In this document: positions 1-6,343 of the stretch, in pieces
How the letters are laid out: every line of letters starts with the position of its first letter
Position numbering within the stretch: the stretch's first letter is position 1
Source of the DNA: an uncultured Opitutia bacterium
GTDB lineage: Bacteria; Verrucomicrobiota; Verrucomicrobiia; Opitutales; UBA953
Direction of reading: 5' to 3'
Assembly: GCA_937874455.1 (NCBI GenBank)
Contig: CALNBE010000175.1
Location: 1-7,695 of the forward strand
Length of the DNA stretch: 7,695 bases
Notes under the pieces: generated by a model
Database searches by the model: none
Told to the model about the DNA's origin: nothing
The model's input: the letters and a program-made list of their open reading frames with translations, nothing else
Position numbers and translations under genes: made by a program

Positions 1-1359
1 GGAGCCAAGGCGAAAACTGTTTGGATCGACACCAAAGGAAATGTCGCCAAGGACGACGACACCTACGCGCTCATCATGAAGGAAAAGGAACGGTTGTTGA
101 ACCTGAAGGAGCCATTGCAGTTCATCTTCAGTCACACCGCCCTACGCGAAGGCTGGGACAACCCCAATGTGTTTCAAATTTGCACGTTGAACGAGACCCG
201 CAGCACCTTGAAGAAAAGGCAGGAAATTGGTCGGGGTTTGCGGCTGGCGGTGAACCAGGAAGGTGAGCGGATTCAAGACAAGCGCGTCAATGTACTCACT
301 GTGATTCCCAATGAAAGCTACGAAAACTTTGCGCGCACCCTGCAGCAGGAAATCGAGCAGGATACGGGCGTGAGCTTCACTGGAAGAGTAAAAAATGCCC
401 GGGACAAAGCACGTGTTTCACGTCGAAAACTGGATGCGGAAGAAGAGGCGCTGTTCCAGGCTATATGGAGGAAGATCAACTATCAGGCGCGCTACAGCGT
501 GAAACTCAACACTCCGGATTTGATCAGGAAATGCGTGGCCACCCTGCGCGACACAAACCAATACCCCGAAGTGCAGCCTCCAAAAATCCGGGCCGCCAAG
601 GCAAAAATTGTGATGGGCCAATACGGTATTTATGGAGAGGTCAACGCGGTGAGTGAAGACGCAGCTCGATACGGGAGTTCAATCGTTCCAGATGTCTATG
701 CCTATATCCAAAACCGCATTCATCTTTCCCGCTCCACCCTGTTTTCAATCCTCGATCAATCAGGGCGCATGGGCGAACTGTTGGTCAATCCACAGGCATT
801 TCTTGACACGGTCATTGCCGCCACCACCGCTTGCTTGCAGGAACTGCTGGTGGAAGGCATCCAATATCATGAGATCAATGGCCGTCGCTATGAGATGACC
901 CTGTTTGATGAAAATTTGGAAACATATTTGAGCAGCGTCTATCCGTATGCCGGTGATTTGTACGCTGCGCCTGTTCGGAAAACATTGATGGAGGCGCAGC
1001 CGCTCGATGAGAATAAGAATCCCGCAGGAGAGGCCTTCGAATGCGTTCTGAGCGACAGTGGCCCGGAGAACGAATTTGCAAAGGATTGTTCGCTCGACGA
1101 ACGAGTGCGTTTCTTCTTCAAGCTGCCCTCACGGTTCAAGATTGATACCCCCTTGGGAACCTACAATCCCGACTGGGCGGTAGTGTTTGAGAACGATGCG
1201 CGCGTTTATTTTGTGGCCGAAACCAAATCCAGCACAGCGGAAAAGGACAGAAGGCGCGATGAAAATCTCAAGCTCGAGTGCGGACGCAGGCATTTTGCAC
1301 TGGCACCAGATGTGGAATACAAGGTGGTGAAAAACCTCCGAAGCTTGGTCGCACCATGA
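1..1359 (+). CDS. Type III restriction endonuclease subunit Res, C-terminal part (5' end outside window)
   Basis: This is the ATP-dependent helicase/nuclease subunit of a type III restriction-modification system, which translocates on DNA and cuts unmethylated foreign DNA together with a Mod methyltransferase. The frame is open from base 1, so the start and the Walker motifs of the first RecA lobe are missing. What remains is the end of the second lobe: motif V around 130-180 (SHTALREGWDNPNVFQ) and motif VI at 220-246 (QEIGRGLRL). A long middle region follows, then a C-terminal PD-(D/E)xK nuclease: NPDWA with Asp at 1171-1173, and ETK with Glu at 1219-1221 and Lys at 1225-1227. The nuclease residues look intact and there is no internal stop in 452 codons. 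No mod gene is in view; it would have to lie upstream. The downstream neighbour is a broken helicase, so the system may no longer work as a unit. Codon use is mixed at the third position, unlike the C-ending genes after 3284, which fits acquisition by transfer. Confidence 0.9.
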   Translation, partial: GAKAKTVWIDTKGNVAKDDDTYALIMKEKERLLNLKEPLQFIFSHTALREGWDNPNVFQICTLNETRSTLKKRQEIGRGLRLAVNQEGERIQDKRVNVLTVIPNESYENFARTLQQEIEQDTGVSFTGRVKNARDKARVSRRKLDAEEEALFQAIWRKINYQARYSVKLNTPDLIRKCVATLRDTNQYPEVQPPKIRAAKAKIVMGQYGIYGEVNAVSEDAARYGSSIVPDVYAYIQNRIHLSRSTLFSILDQSGRMGELLVNPQAFLDTVIAATTACLQELLVEGIQYHEINGRRYEMTLFDENLETYLSSVYPYAGDLYAAPVRKTLMEAQPLDENKNPAGEAFECVLSDSGPENEFAKDCSLDERVRFFFKLPSRFKIDTPLGTYNPDWAVVFENDARVYFVAETKSSTAEKDRRRDENLKLECGRRHFALAPDVEYKVVKNLRSLVAP

Positions 1360-1370
1360 ATGAAAAATAT

Positions 1371-1512
1371 GGAGTGCGGCGCTCCGCGTCGTCTTGGTTT
1401 CATAAGGTCGAAACCCCAAAACCAGAATCCCCAGCCATCCGGTTGCTTCACCCACGCGCATTCCAAAGCGGTGGGAAATACCGCACTCCAAATCCACGCC
1501 GCTTTGGTTTCA
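1371..1512. repeat. Pair of inverted REP-like palindromic units plus a half unit
   Basis: The gap between the two defence genes holds repeated units. Unit A at 1371-1397 starts GGAGTGCGG and ends TCGTCTTGG. Unit B at 1463-1489 is on the opposite strand; read in reverse complement it starts with the same GGAGTGCGG and ends CCGCTTTGG, with the same 9-base spacer length. The match is 18 of 27 positions. A third half unit at 1497-1512 repeats the end of unit A (GGTTTCA, 13 of 16 positions over 1387-1402). A small hairpin GGTTTC/GAAACC lies at 1396-1415. The arrangement resembles bacterial REP/BIME elements in the form of two units facing each other. I recall similar 'ggagtgcggcg' palindromes between genes in Verrucomicrobiota, but this was not searched. 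Short ORFs across this stretch are not credible genes. Confidence 0.6.
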
Positions 1513-1531
1513 CTACATAGCCCACTGAGAC

Positions 1532-2455
1532 ATGATCTCCCCCTACCACGCTAAGTATTACGCTCACGAGCTGACGCGCCGTCATGCGGCGGACGGGGTG
1601 GACCGGTTGTCGCAGTCGTTGTTTGATGCCAGTGTGGATCTGAATCCGCATCAGATCGAGGCGGCGCTTTTCGCCCTACGTAATCCCTTGCAGGAAGGCG
1701 TGCTGTTGGCAGACGAGGTGGGGCTGGGCAAAACCATCGAGGCGGCCTTGGTACTGTGCCAGTTTTGGGCGGAGCGGCGTCGCCGCTTGCTCGTCATTTG
1801 TCCGGCGAGTTTGCGCAAGCAATGGGCGCAGGAGTTGCACGAGAAATTCGCGTTGCCTGCCACCGTAGTGGATGCGGCAGCTTTGAAAAAAAATCCGGCC
1901 GGAGACGCCCTCGCCACTTTGCAAACTCTCTCCAGCAAAAGCGTGCTGGTGATCTCCTACCCCTTCGCGACACGGCTGGAGGCGGAGCTACGGGCGATCC
2001 CCTGGGATACCGTCGTGATGGACGAGGCCCACAAGCTGCGCAACGCCCACCGGGCAAGCAACCGCATGGGACAGGCGTTGCGGCGCGCGCTGGCGGGTCG
2101 GCGAAAACTGCTGCTCACGGCCACACCCTTGCAAAACTCGCTGATGGAATTGTATGGGCTGTCCACTTTGATCGATGAACATTTGTTCGGAGAGGAAAAG
2201 GCGTTCCGAAAGCAATATGTGAACGCTGGTGGAGAAAGCGCGGCGGAGTTGCGCGTGCGGCTGGCTTCCTTCGCCAAACGCACGCTGCGACGGGATGTGC
2301 TGGAATACATCCAATACACCGAGCGCAAAACCCTGACCCAACCTTTCCAGCCAACGGATGACGAGCAGACGCTCTACGAGGGCATTTCCGCTTTTTTGCA
2401 GAAAGAAGAATCCTATCTCAGGCAAGGCCACCGCTTTGAGCGAAGCCGCGCCTGA
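1532..2455 (+). pseudogene. SNF2-type DEAD/DEAH helicase, N-terminal fragment of a gene with an internal deletion
   Basis: This fragment is the first RecA-like lobe of a large SNF2-family helicase of the type found with restriction and other defence genes. The start at 1532 matches the usual N-terminus of the family (MISPYHAKYYAHEL). The Q-motif-like LNPHQIEAA is at residues 37-45, Walker A DEVGLGKT at 61-68, Walker B DEAH at 164-167 and motif III LTATPLQN at 195-202. Family similarity runs to about residue 295 (ISAFLQKEESYL). The frame then reads about ten unrelated residues to a stop at 2453-2455. The second RecA lobe with motifs IV-VI is absent, so a helicase engine cannot form. The true C-terminal tail follows in another frame (2421-2849). 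There is no good ribosome binding site before the ATG. The gap to the upstream Res gene is 172 bases. The product could still be made as a 307-residue protein, but I judge the gene dead. Confidence 0.8.
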
Positions 2456-2849
2456 GATTCTGCGCGCCAACAATCAACGTTTCATTGATGCCACGATCTC
2501 GGAACTGCTGGATGCAAACCAGCGTTTGTTCAACGAGGAGCGCGACCGTCTTGAACGCTGGGCCGATGACAAACTGCTGGCCGCGGAGGAATCGTTGAAA
2601 CAGACCAAAGCCCGCATCGCCCAGCTCAAACGCGAGGCCCGCAAGGTCGCGACATTGCAGGAGCAGGAAGGCATCCAACGCGAAATTTCCGAACTGGAAC
2701 GCAAGCAGCGCCGCCAGCGGCAGGAAGTGTTCGATGTGGAGGATGAAATCACCGCCCATCGGGATACCTTGATCGAATCATTGCAAAAGAGGCTGCAGGA
2801 GAAAACCGAATCGGAAACGCTTTTCACCCTCCGGTGGAAAGTTGATTAA
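2421..2849 (+). pseudogene. C-terminal coiled-coil tail of the same SNF2-type helicase, out of frame
   Basis: This stretch encodes the tail of the helicase begun at 1532 but lies in a different frame, overlapping the end of the N-terminal fragment. Recognisable pieces are RLERWADDKL, then a long highly charged helical region rich in Glu, Arg, Lys and Gln (about 2530-2790) that should form a coiled coil, then VEDEI and the family-typical ending LFTLRWKVD. In intact relatives, as I remember them, this tail sits several hundred residues after the N-terminal lobe, so roughly 1.5 kb with the whole second RecA domain appears to be missing. The frame is open upstream to an ATG at 2358, but the residues before about 2421 come from the wrong frame of the N-terminal lobe, so that start is an accident. 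Without a start of its own this part is probably not translated efficiently. Confidence 0.75.
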
Positions 2850-2899
2850 GGGAAAAGAGCAGTAAGGAAGCGTTTTTCCTCTTTCTTGAAATTGCTGCG

Positions 2900-2930
2900 T
2901 TGAACGCGCTTTGCGCGTTCAATTTTCTTA
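2900..2930 (+). terminator. Rho-independent terminator after the helicase remnant
   Basis: There is a perfect 10-base-pair stem, TTGAACGCGC at 2900-2909 with GCGCGTTCAA at 2913-2922, and a TTT loop. It is followed by TTTTCTTATTTT. The T-rich tract is only on the plus-strand side, so it acts on transcripts coming from the Res/helicase genes and not on the SRP RNA approaching from the right. It lies 51 bases after the stop at 2849. Apart from this, bases 2850-3062 show nothing I can support. Confidence 0.85.
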
Positions 2931-3062
2931 TTTTCACCAAATCTCTCTGGCAAGCTTCTTCCTCCCGAAGGCACACAGAGCTTTGACATGTGAAACCGGC
3001 AGGAGCAGTATCGAAACGAATAATTCTTCCCAGCCTCGCAGCGCCCCCTCCGGACACAAAGA

Positions 3063-3157
3063 GACCAGGCGACCCACGGCACACGAAAATCCTGACTGCC
3101 GTTGCTACCTTCCGGTCCTGGCGGGATTCGCCGGCCTTCGTTGCATGGGGCCTGGTC
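3063..3157 (-). ncRNA. ffs: Signal recognition particle RNA, bacterial small type (4.5S)
   Basis: This is the RNA of the signal recognition particle; it binds Ffh and helps target nascent membrane proteins to the inner membrane. Read on the minus strand, the conserved domain IV is clear: GCCAGGACCGGAAGGTAGCA (3122-3103), with the GGAA tetraloop closed by ACC/GGT and the asymmetric internal loop that Ffh binds. The ends pair as GACCAGGC (3157-3150) with GCCTGGTC (3070-3063), which sets the boundaries at about 95 nucleotides. This length fits the small Gram-negative type without the Alu domain. Ends may be off by a few bases. No poly-U terminator is obvious after the 3' end. The gene is divergent from the secreted-protein gene at 3284. 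ORFs running across it on the plus strand are not genes. Confidence 0.9.
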
Positions 3158-3184
3158 GAGCGGCACCTTCGGAAATGTTCCCCG

Positions 3185-3213
3185 TTTATTCAACCTCGAA
3201 ATTCCTTCGCCAA
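3185..3213 (-). promoter_or_regulatory. Possible sigma-70-like promoter of the SRP RNA
   Basis: On the minus strand TTGGCG (3213-3208) and AATAAA (3190-3185) are separated by 17 bases, each matching four of six consensus positions. Transcription would start near 3178, about 20 bases before the mature 5' end, so the RNA would need 5' trimming, as is known for SRP RNA in other bacteria. The match is modest. Confidence 0.3.
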
Positions 3214-3283
3214 CTTTTTCCCGGCAACCCCCGGCAAAAAGGCATTGCCCTTACCGGCTTTCCATTTTCACTGACAGCCGTTC

Positions 3284-4153
3284 ATGTTTCGCCGCTTGGC
3301 CATTTTTTCCCTCGCCCTGTGCGCCGCTTTGCCGTGCACCCGCTTGGCGGCGGAGGAAACGGAGAAAAAAGCCCCGCGCCGGCCCACCTACCGGGTCTCG
3401 GTCGAAACCGGCGACGGCCAGAAGCAATCCAAAACCTTCAAGGGAAACATCCCCTCCGAAGAGTTGATTCGTCCGCCAACTGCCGCCGGCCGAAAAAATT
3501 TGCCCGCCGCAGACCGGAGCAGTTCCGCCGTTTCCAGCAAAAATCGTACCCCGCCGGTCATCGGAACACCTTTGCCCGATGGGCGCACCCTCCCGTTCCA
3601 ATATGCCAATTCCCTTGGCAAAAAAAACGACGCCGAGTCCAACTACGAGGAGGAGCAGCTAAAGTCCTTCTTCCGCCGCGAAGAAAATCTTTCCATGAAA
3701 AACTACAGCCCCGGCCAGTGGCAGGGCGGCAAGTTCTCCGATCATCGGGAAAAACAAGCCAACATCATCTCCCATGATCAATGGGGCCAAAAGTTCAATT
3801 TTTGGAACAAACAGGGCGAACAGTCTTCCATCGATCTCACAAACACCTTCAGCGCGAAAATTCGCGAGCGCCAGACCATTTCCTTTGACGCCTACGCTGA
3901 CGGCCAGCGCCCCACATCGCCGCTCTCCGGCGACTTTTCCAATCTGCGCAACCAGGACCAGCGCTACGAGCAGTCTCTGCACGACCGCTACCTCGCCCAA
4001 AAATCCGTCCCCTTTAAAGAGATGATGACCCAGCGTTATCAAAAGCTGAACAACCTCTCCATGCAGGACATCAACCGTTACCAATTCCGACATAATCGCT
4101 CCTCCACCCCCGGCATTCCAGCCGTCACCCCGGACGGCCAGATGCGCCAGTAG
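3284..4153 (+). CDS. Secreted or periplasmic protein of unknown function
   Basis: I do not recognise a family for this 289-residue protein. The N-terminus is a clear Sec signal peptide: MFRR, a hydrophobic core at about residues 5-17 (LAIFSLALCAALP), and a likely cleavage after RLAA near residue 23. The mature part is hydrophilic, with no further membrane segment. A basic, Pro/Ser-rich stretch (about 29-110) is followed by a Gln/Asn-rich part with scattered aromatic residues such as QWGQKFNFWNKQ, then repeated short pieces rich in Arg, Gln and Tyr (ERQTISF, NQDQRYEQSLHDRY, MTQRYQKLNNLSMQDINRY). It ends GQMRQ. No catalytic motif, lipobox or repeat unit is evident. The start is the first ATG before the signal peptide and has no Shine-Dalgarno sequence. 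Codons end mostly in C or G, as in the following genes, which supports real coding. It stands alone, divergent from the SRP RNA and 131 bases before the Fur gene. Confidence 0.75.
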   Translation: MFRRLAIFSLALCAALPCTRLAAEETEKKAPRRPTYRVSVETGDGQKQSKTFKGNIPSEELIRPPTAAGRKNLPAADRSSSAVSSKNRTPPVIGTPLPDGRTLPFQYANSLGKKNDAESNYEEEQLKSFFRREENLSMKNYSPGQWQGGKFSDHREKQANIISHDQWGQKFNFWNKQGEQSSIDLTNTFSAKIRERQTISFDAYADGQRPTSPLSGDFSNLRNQDQRYEQSLHDRYLAQKSVPFKEMMTQRYQKLNNLSMQDINRYQFRHNRSSTPGIPAVTPDGQMRQ

Positions 4154-4158
4154 CGCTT

Positions 4159-4197
4159 CCAATTACCAACCGAGACGCGAGACACAGTCTCAATTGG
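4159..4197. promoter_or_regulatory. Nested inverted repeat upstream of the Fur-family gene
   Basis: CCAATT (4159-4164) is mirrored by AATTGG (4192-4197), and inside it GAGAC (4172-4176, repeated at 4179-4183) is mirrored by GTCTC (4187-4191). The nearer pair gives a 5-base-pair hairpin with an ACA loop. The sequence GTCTCAAT recurs at 4187-4194 and 4264-4271, the second time next to the predicted transcription start of the Fur gene. It could be an operator, or a weak terminator for the gene ending at 4153, since a T-rich run follows at 4206-4218. Confidence 0.35.
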
Positions 4198-4234
4198 TGC
4201 GCAGTGTTTTTCCCTTTTCCCCAAAGGAGATGCC

Positions 4235-4263
4235 TTGACCTGCCAGTTTTCAGTGTCAACAAT
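4235..4263 (+). promoter_or_regulatory. Promoter of the Fur-family gene and possibly the nadA operon
   Basis: TTGACC (4235-4240, five of six positions) and AACAAT (4258-4263, four of six) are 17 bases apart, placing the transcription start near 4270. That lies about 15 bases before the ATG at 4285 and downstream of the alternative ATG at 4204, so it favours the shorter Fur protein. No classic 19-base Fur box is apparent in it. Confidence 0.5.
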
Positions 4264-4284
4264 GTCTCAATAAGAAAGCCCGCC

Positions 4285-4782
4285 ATGACCACTGAAAAAC
4301 CCTCGCCCGTTGCTGTCAAAAAACCCGATTCCGCCAAAGACCCCCGCGGCACCTTTATGACCTTTCTCGCCAGCAAAGGGTTGCGTGTGACCAATCAACG
4401 CATGGCGATTTTTGACGCGGCCTTCAACCGCACCGACCACTTTACCGCCGAGGACCTGCTGACCGACGCCCGCGCCATCGACGACTCTGTCTCGCGCGCC
4501 ACCGTTTACCGCTCCCTGCCCATTCTGGTCGAAAGCGGCCTCATCCGCGAGGTCGATGTAGGACGCGACCACAAGTATTACATGACCACCCTGCACCAGG
4601 ACACCTTCCAGGCGCAGCTCATCTGCCAGGATTGCGACAAAATCGTCGAGGTCGACGCGCCGTTCATGGAATGGTACGGCAAAACCCTCGCCGCCAAATA
4701 CAACATGGAGTTGGTCTCCCAGCGACTCCAAGTCGTGGCGCGCTGCCAATCCTGTGAAAACAAAGCCGGCAAGCACGCCTGA
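4285..4782 (+). CDS. Fur-family transcriptional regulator with degenerate metal-sensing site
   Basis: This is a cytoplasmic DNA-binding repressor of the Fur/PerR/Zur family, 165 residues. The winged helix spans about residues 24-95, with GLRVTNQRMAIFDA at 32-45, HFTAEDL at 52-58 and recognition helix SRATVYRSLPIL at 70-81. The dimerisation domain keeps the structural zinc cysteines as CxxC pairs at 114/117 and 154/157. The regulatory metal ligands are mostly gone. Aligned by eye with E. coli Fur, His87, His88, Asp89 and His90 become Phe108, Gln109, Ala110 and Gln111, and His125 becomes Gln146; His52 (His33), Glu122 (Glu101) and Glu129 (Glu108) remain. It therefore probably does not sense iron in the usual way. 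An upstream ATG at 4204 would add 27 residues with no family counterpart and lies before the predicted promoter, so I chose 4285, which has a weak AAGAAAG in front. nadA follows after 51 bases. Confidence 0.85.
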   Translation: MTTEKPSPVAVKKPDSAKDPRGTFMTFLASKGLRVTNQRMAIFDAAFNRTDHFTAEDLLTDARAIDDSVSRATVYRSLPILVESGLIREVDVGRDHKYYMTTLHQDTFQAQLICQDCDKIVEVDAPFMEWYGKTLAAKYNMELVSQRLQVVARCQSCENKAGKHA

Positions 4783-4833
4783 TTTCCTTTTCCGGCGTTG
4801 CCAATTTCCTCCGGCATCATTCCCTCCTGCCGC

Positions 4834-5823
4834 ATGTCGTCAGTCGTTTCCACGCCCGAGCCGCTCGTCTTTCAATCGCTCGACGCCAGCGCCCAACCCC
4901 CACTCTCCGCCATCCAAGAGGAAATCCTCCGGCTGAAGAAAAAACACAACGCGGTCATCCTCGCCCACAATTACCAAGTGGACGAAATCCAGCAGGTGGC
5001 CGACTACGTGGGCGACTCCCTCGGGCTTTCCTACAAAGCGGCGGAAACCGATGCGGATGTGATCGTCTTCTGCGGCGTCCACTTCATGGCGGAAACCGCC
5101 AAGATCGTAAACCCGCAAAAAACCGTCCTGCTGCCCGAGTTGGCCGCCGGCTGCTCTCTTTCTGACTCCTGCCCGGCAGAAAAACTCGCCGCCTACAAGG
5201 CCGCCAACCCCGGTCTCTACGTCGTCGCCTACATCAATTGCAGCGCCGCCGTGAAGGCGCTCTGCGACGTGATCTGCACCAGCGGCAACGCGATGAAAAT
5301 CGTCGAAAACATTCCCGCCGACCGCGAAATCCTTTTCGTCCCCGACCAAAATCTCGGCCAATGGGTCGCCAAGCAAACTGGCCGTAAAATGCGCATCTGG
5401 CCAGGCAGTTGCTACGCCCACGTGCTCTACACCGTCCGCGCCATTGAGTCCGTCAAGGAGCGCTTCCCCGGCGCCCCGGTCGTCGCCCACCCCGAATGCG
5501 TCGAGGCCGTCCGCGACATGGCCGACATTGTTTGCAGCACCGAAAAAATGATCGGCTACTGCCGGGAAAATCCCGCCGACACCTTCATCATCGTCACCGA
5601 AACCGGCATGATCAACCGCCTGCGCCGCAAAGTGCCGGGCAAGCGATTCGTCGCCGGCCCCACCGACAATTGCGGCTGCAACGACTGCCGCTACATGAAG
5701 ATGAACACCATCGAAAAAGTCCGCGACTGCCTCCTCCACCTCCAGCCGCAAATCGAGCTGCCGCCGGAAGTGATCGAAAAAGCCTATTTGCCGATCAAAC
5801 GCATGCTCGACTGGAGCCGCTGA
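4834..5823 (+). CDS. nadA: Quinolinate synthase A
   Basis: NadA condenses iminoaspartate with dihydroxyacetone phosphate to quinolinate in de novo NAD synthesis, using an oxygen-sensitive 4Fe-4S cluster in the cytoplasm. The 329-residue protein has all family marks: HNYQ at 45-48, GDSLGLS at 60-66, CGVHFMAETAKI at 80-91, AGCSLSDSC around the first cluster cysteine (Cys107), TSGNA, PDQNLG, GSCYAH with Cys193, HPEC at 219-222, TETGMINRL, and CGCNDC at 280-285 with Cys285 as the third cluster ligand. The spacing matches the E. coli ligands at 113, 200 and 297. The start at 4834 is the first ATG; a TTG at 4798 in the same frame would add 12 residues with no family counterpart. Neither start has a Shine-Dalgarno sequence. 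The partners nadB and nadC are not in the window. It follows the Fur-family gene by 51 bases and precedes the DUF5069 gene by 26, so co-transcription is likely. Confidence 0.96.
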   Translation: MSSVVSTPEPLVFQSLDASAQPPLSAIQEEILRLKKKHNAVILAHNYQVDEIQQVADYVGDSLGLSYKAAETDADVIVFCGVHFMAETAKIVNPQKTVLLPELAAGCSLSDSCPAEKLAAYKAANPGLYVVAYINCSAAVKALCDVICTSGNAMKIVENIPADREILFVPDQNLGQWVAKQTGRKMRIWPGSCYAHVLYTVRAIESVKERFPGAPVVAHPECVEAVRDMADIVCSTEKMIGYCRENPADTFIIVTETGMINRLRRKVPGKRFVAGPTDNCGCNDCRYMKMNTIEKVRDCLLHLQPQIELPPEVIEKAYLPIKRMLDWSR

Positions 5824-5849
5824 AATTTTCCTCCGCATCCATTTTTCCC

Positions 5850-6311
5850 ATGACGCAATCCAAACTCGGCTACAGCGAGGCCACCGGCGAAATTTGCTAC
5901 GACCTGCCCTCGCCCTACCTCCCCCACCGCGCCACCGGCCTGCTCCACCTGCCGCGCTTCCTCGCCAAGATCCGCAAACACCTGGCGGGCGAATTGCCCA
6001 AGTCCTACCAGCGCAACTTCTGCAAGGGCTTCGACCGTTTCCTTTGCCTCCACCTCGGCGTCGAACCCGCAGCCGTCATCGAAATTGTCCGCACCGCCTC
6101 CGACGAGGCCGATCTTGACCAACACCTGCTCGCCCTTTTTCCCACCGATGTCCATGCCGCCAAATGGAACCGCGAAATGGTCCAGAAGGGCATGAGCGAG
6201 ATGGGCCGGGAGGCGCTCGCCGACGCCAAACGCAAAATGGGCATCCCCGACCGCGCCGACCTCATTTCCTTTGCCGACATGATCGAGTTTGACGAGGGAC
6301 GCATCAGCTGA
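5850..6311 (+). CDS. DUF5069 domain-containing protein
   Basis: This is a small soluble protein of 153 residues whose function is unknown. I assign it to DUF5069 from its overall pattern: an opening with SPYLPHRATGLLHLPRFLAKIRKHLAGEL (about residues 22-50, written here only to show the Leu-Pro-Arg core), then a Phe-rich FCKGFDRFLCLHLGV near 60-74, an EIVRTASDEADLDQHL segment, and a closing PDRADLISFADMIEFDEGR. There is no signal peptide or membrane segment. The ATG at 5850 follows a pyrimidine run (ATTTTTCCC) and gives the normal family length; the same frame stays open much further upstream inside nadA, but in sequence that reads as a shadow of nadA. It sits 26 bases after nadA and 32 before the nucleotidyltransferase gene. 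Members of this family are, to my memory, common in Verrucomicrobiota. The context gives no firm hint to its job. Confidence 0.8.
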   Translation: MTQSKLGYSEATGEICYDLPSPYLPHRATGLLHLPRFLAKIRKHLAGELPKSYQRNFCKGFDRFLCLHLGVEPAAVIEIVRTASDEADLDQHLLALFPTDVHAAKWNREMVQKGMSEMGREALADAKRKMGIPDRADLISFADMIEFDEGRIS

Positions 6312-6343
6312 CACTCAGCTTTTCTCGAATTTCTCCTTTTTTC

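Noticed and set aside
1360..1531. CRISPR-like or small-gene content between Res and the helicase
   Set aside because: The units are inverted and too few for a CRISPR array, and the short ORFs show no coding character.
2983..3006. TTGACA at 2983-2988 as a promoter for the secreted-protein gene
   Set aside because: No acceptable -10 box lies at 16-18 bases, it is about 300 bases from the gene, and its transcript would run antisense through the SRP RNA.
2911..3777. Long plus-strand ORF across the SRP RNA and the start of the secreted-protein gene
   Set aside because: It begins inside the terminator hairpin, crosses the SRP RNA, and its second half is an off-frame shadow of the gene at 3284; its composition (Pro, Arg, Ser) is typical of shadow frames.
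4204..4284. Longer start of the Fur-family protein at 4204
   Set aside because: The extra 27 residues have no family counterpart and the start lies upstream of the best promoter.
4267..4776. 169-codon minus-strand ORF opposite the Fur-family gene
   Set aside because: It is an exact shadow of a gene with clear family motifs.
4840..5838. 332-codon ORF on the minus strand opposite nadA
   Set aside because: nadA is certain on the other strand; strong C-ending codon use makes long open antisense frames rich in Val, Gly, Asp and Ala.
5496..5849. Upstream extension of the DUF5069 reading frame into nadA
   Set aside because: The added residues are a shifted reading of nadA, and the ATG at 5850 gives the family's usual length.
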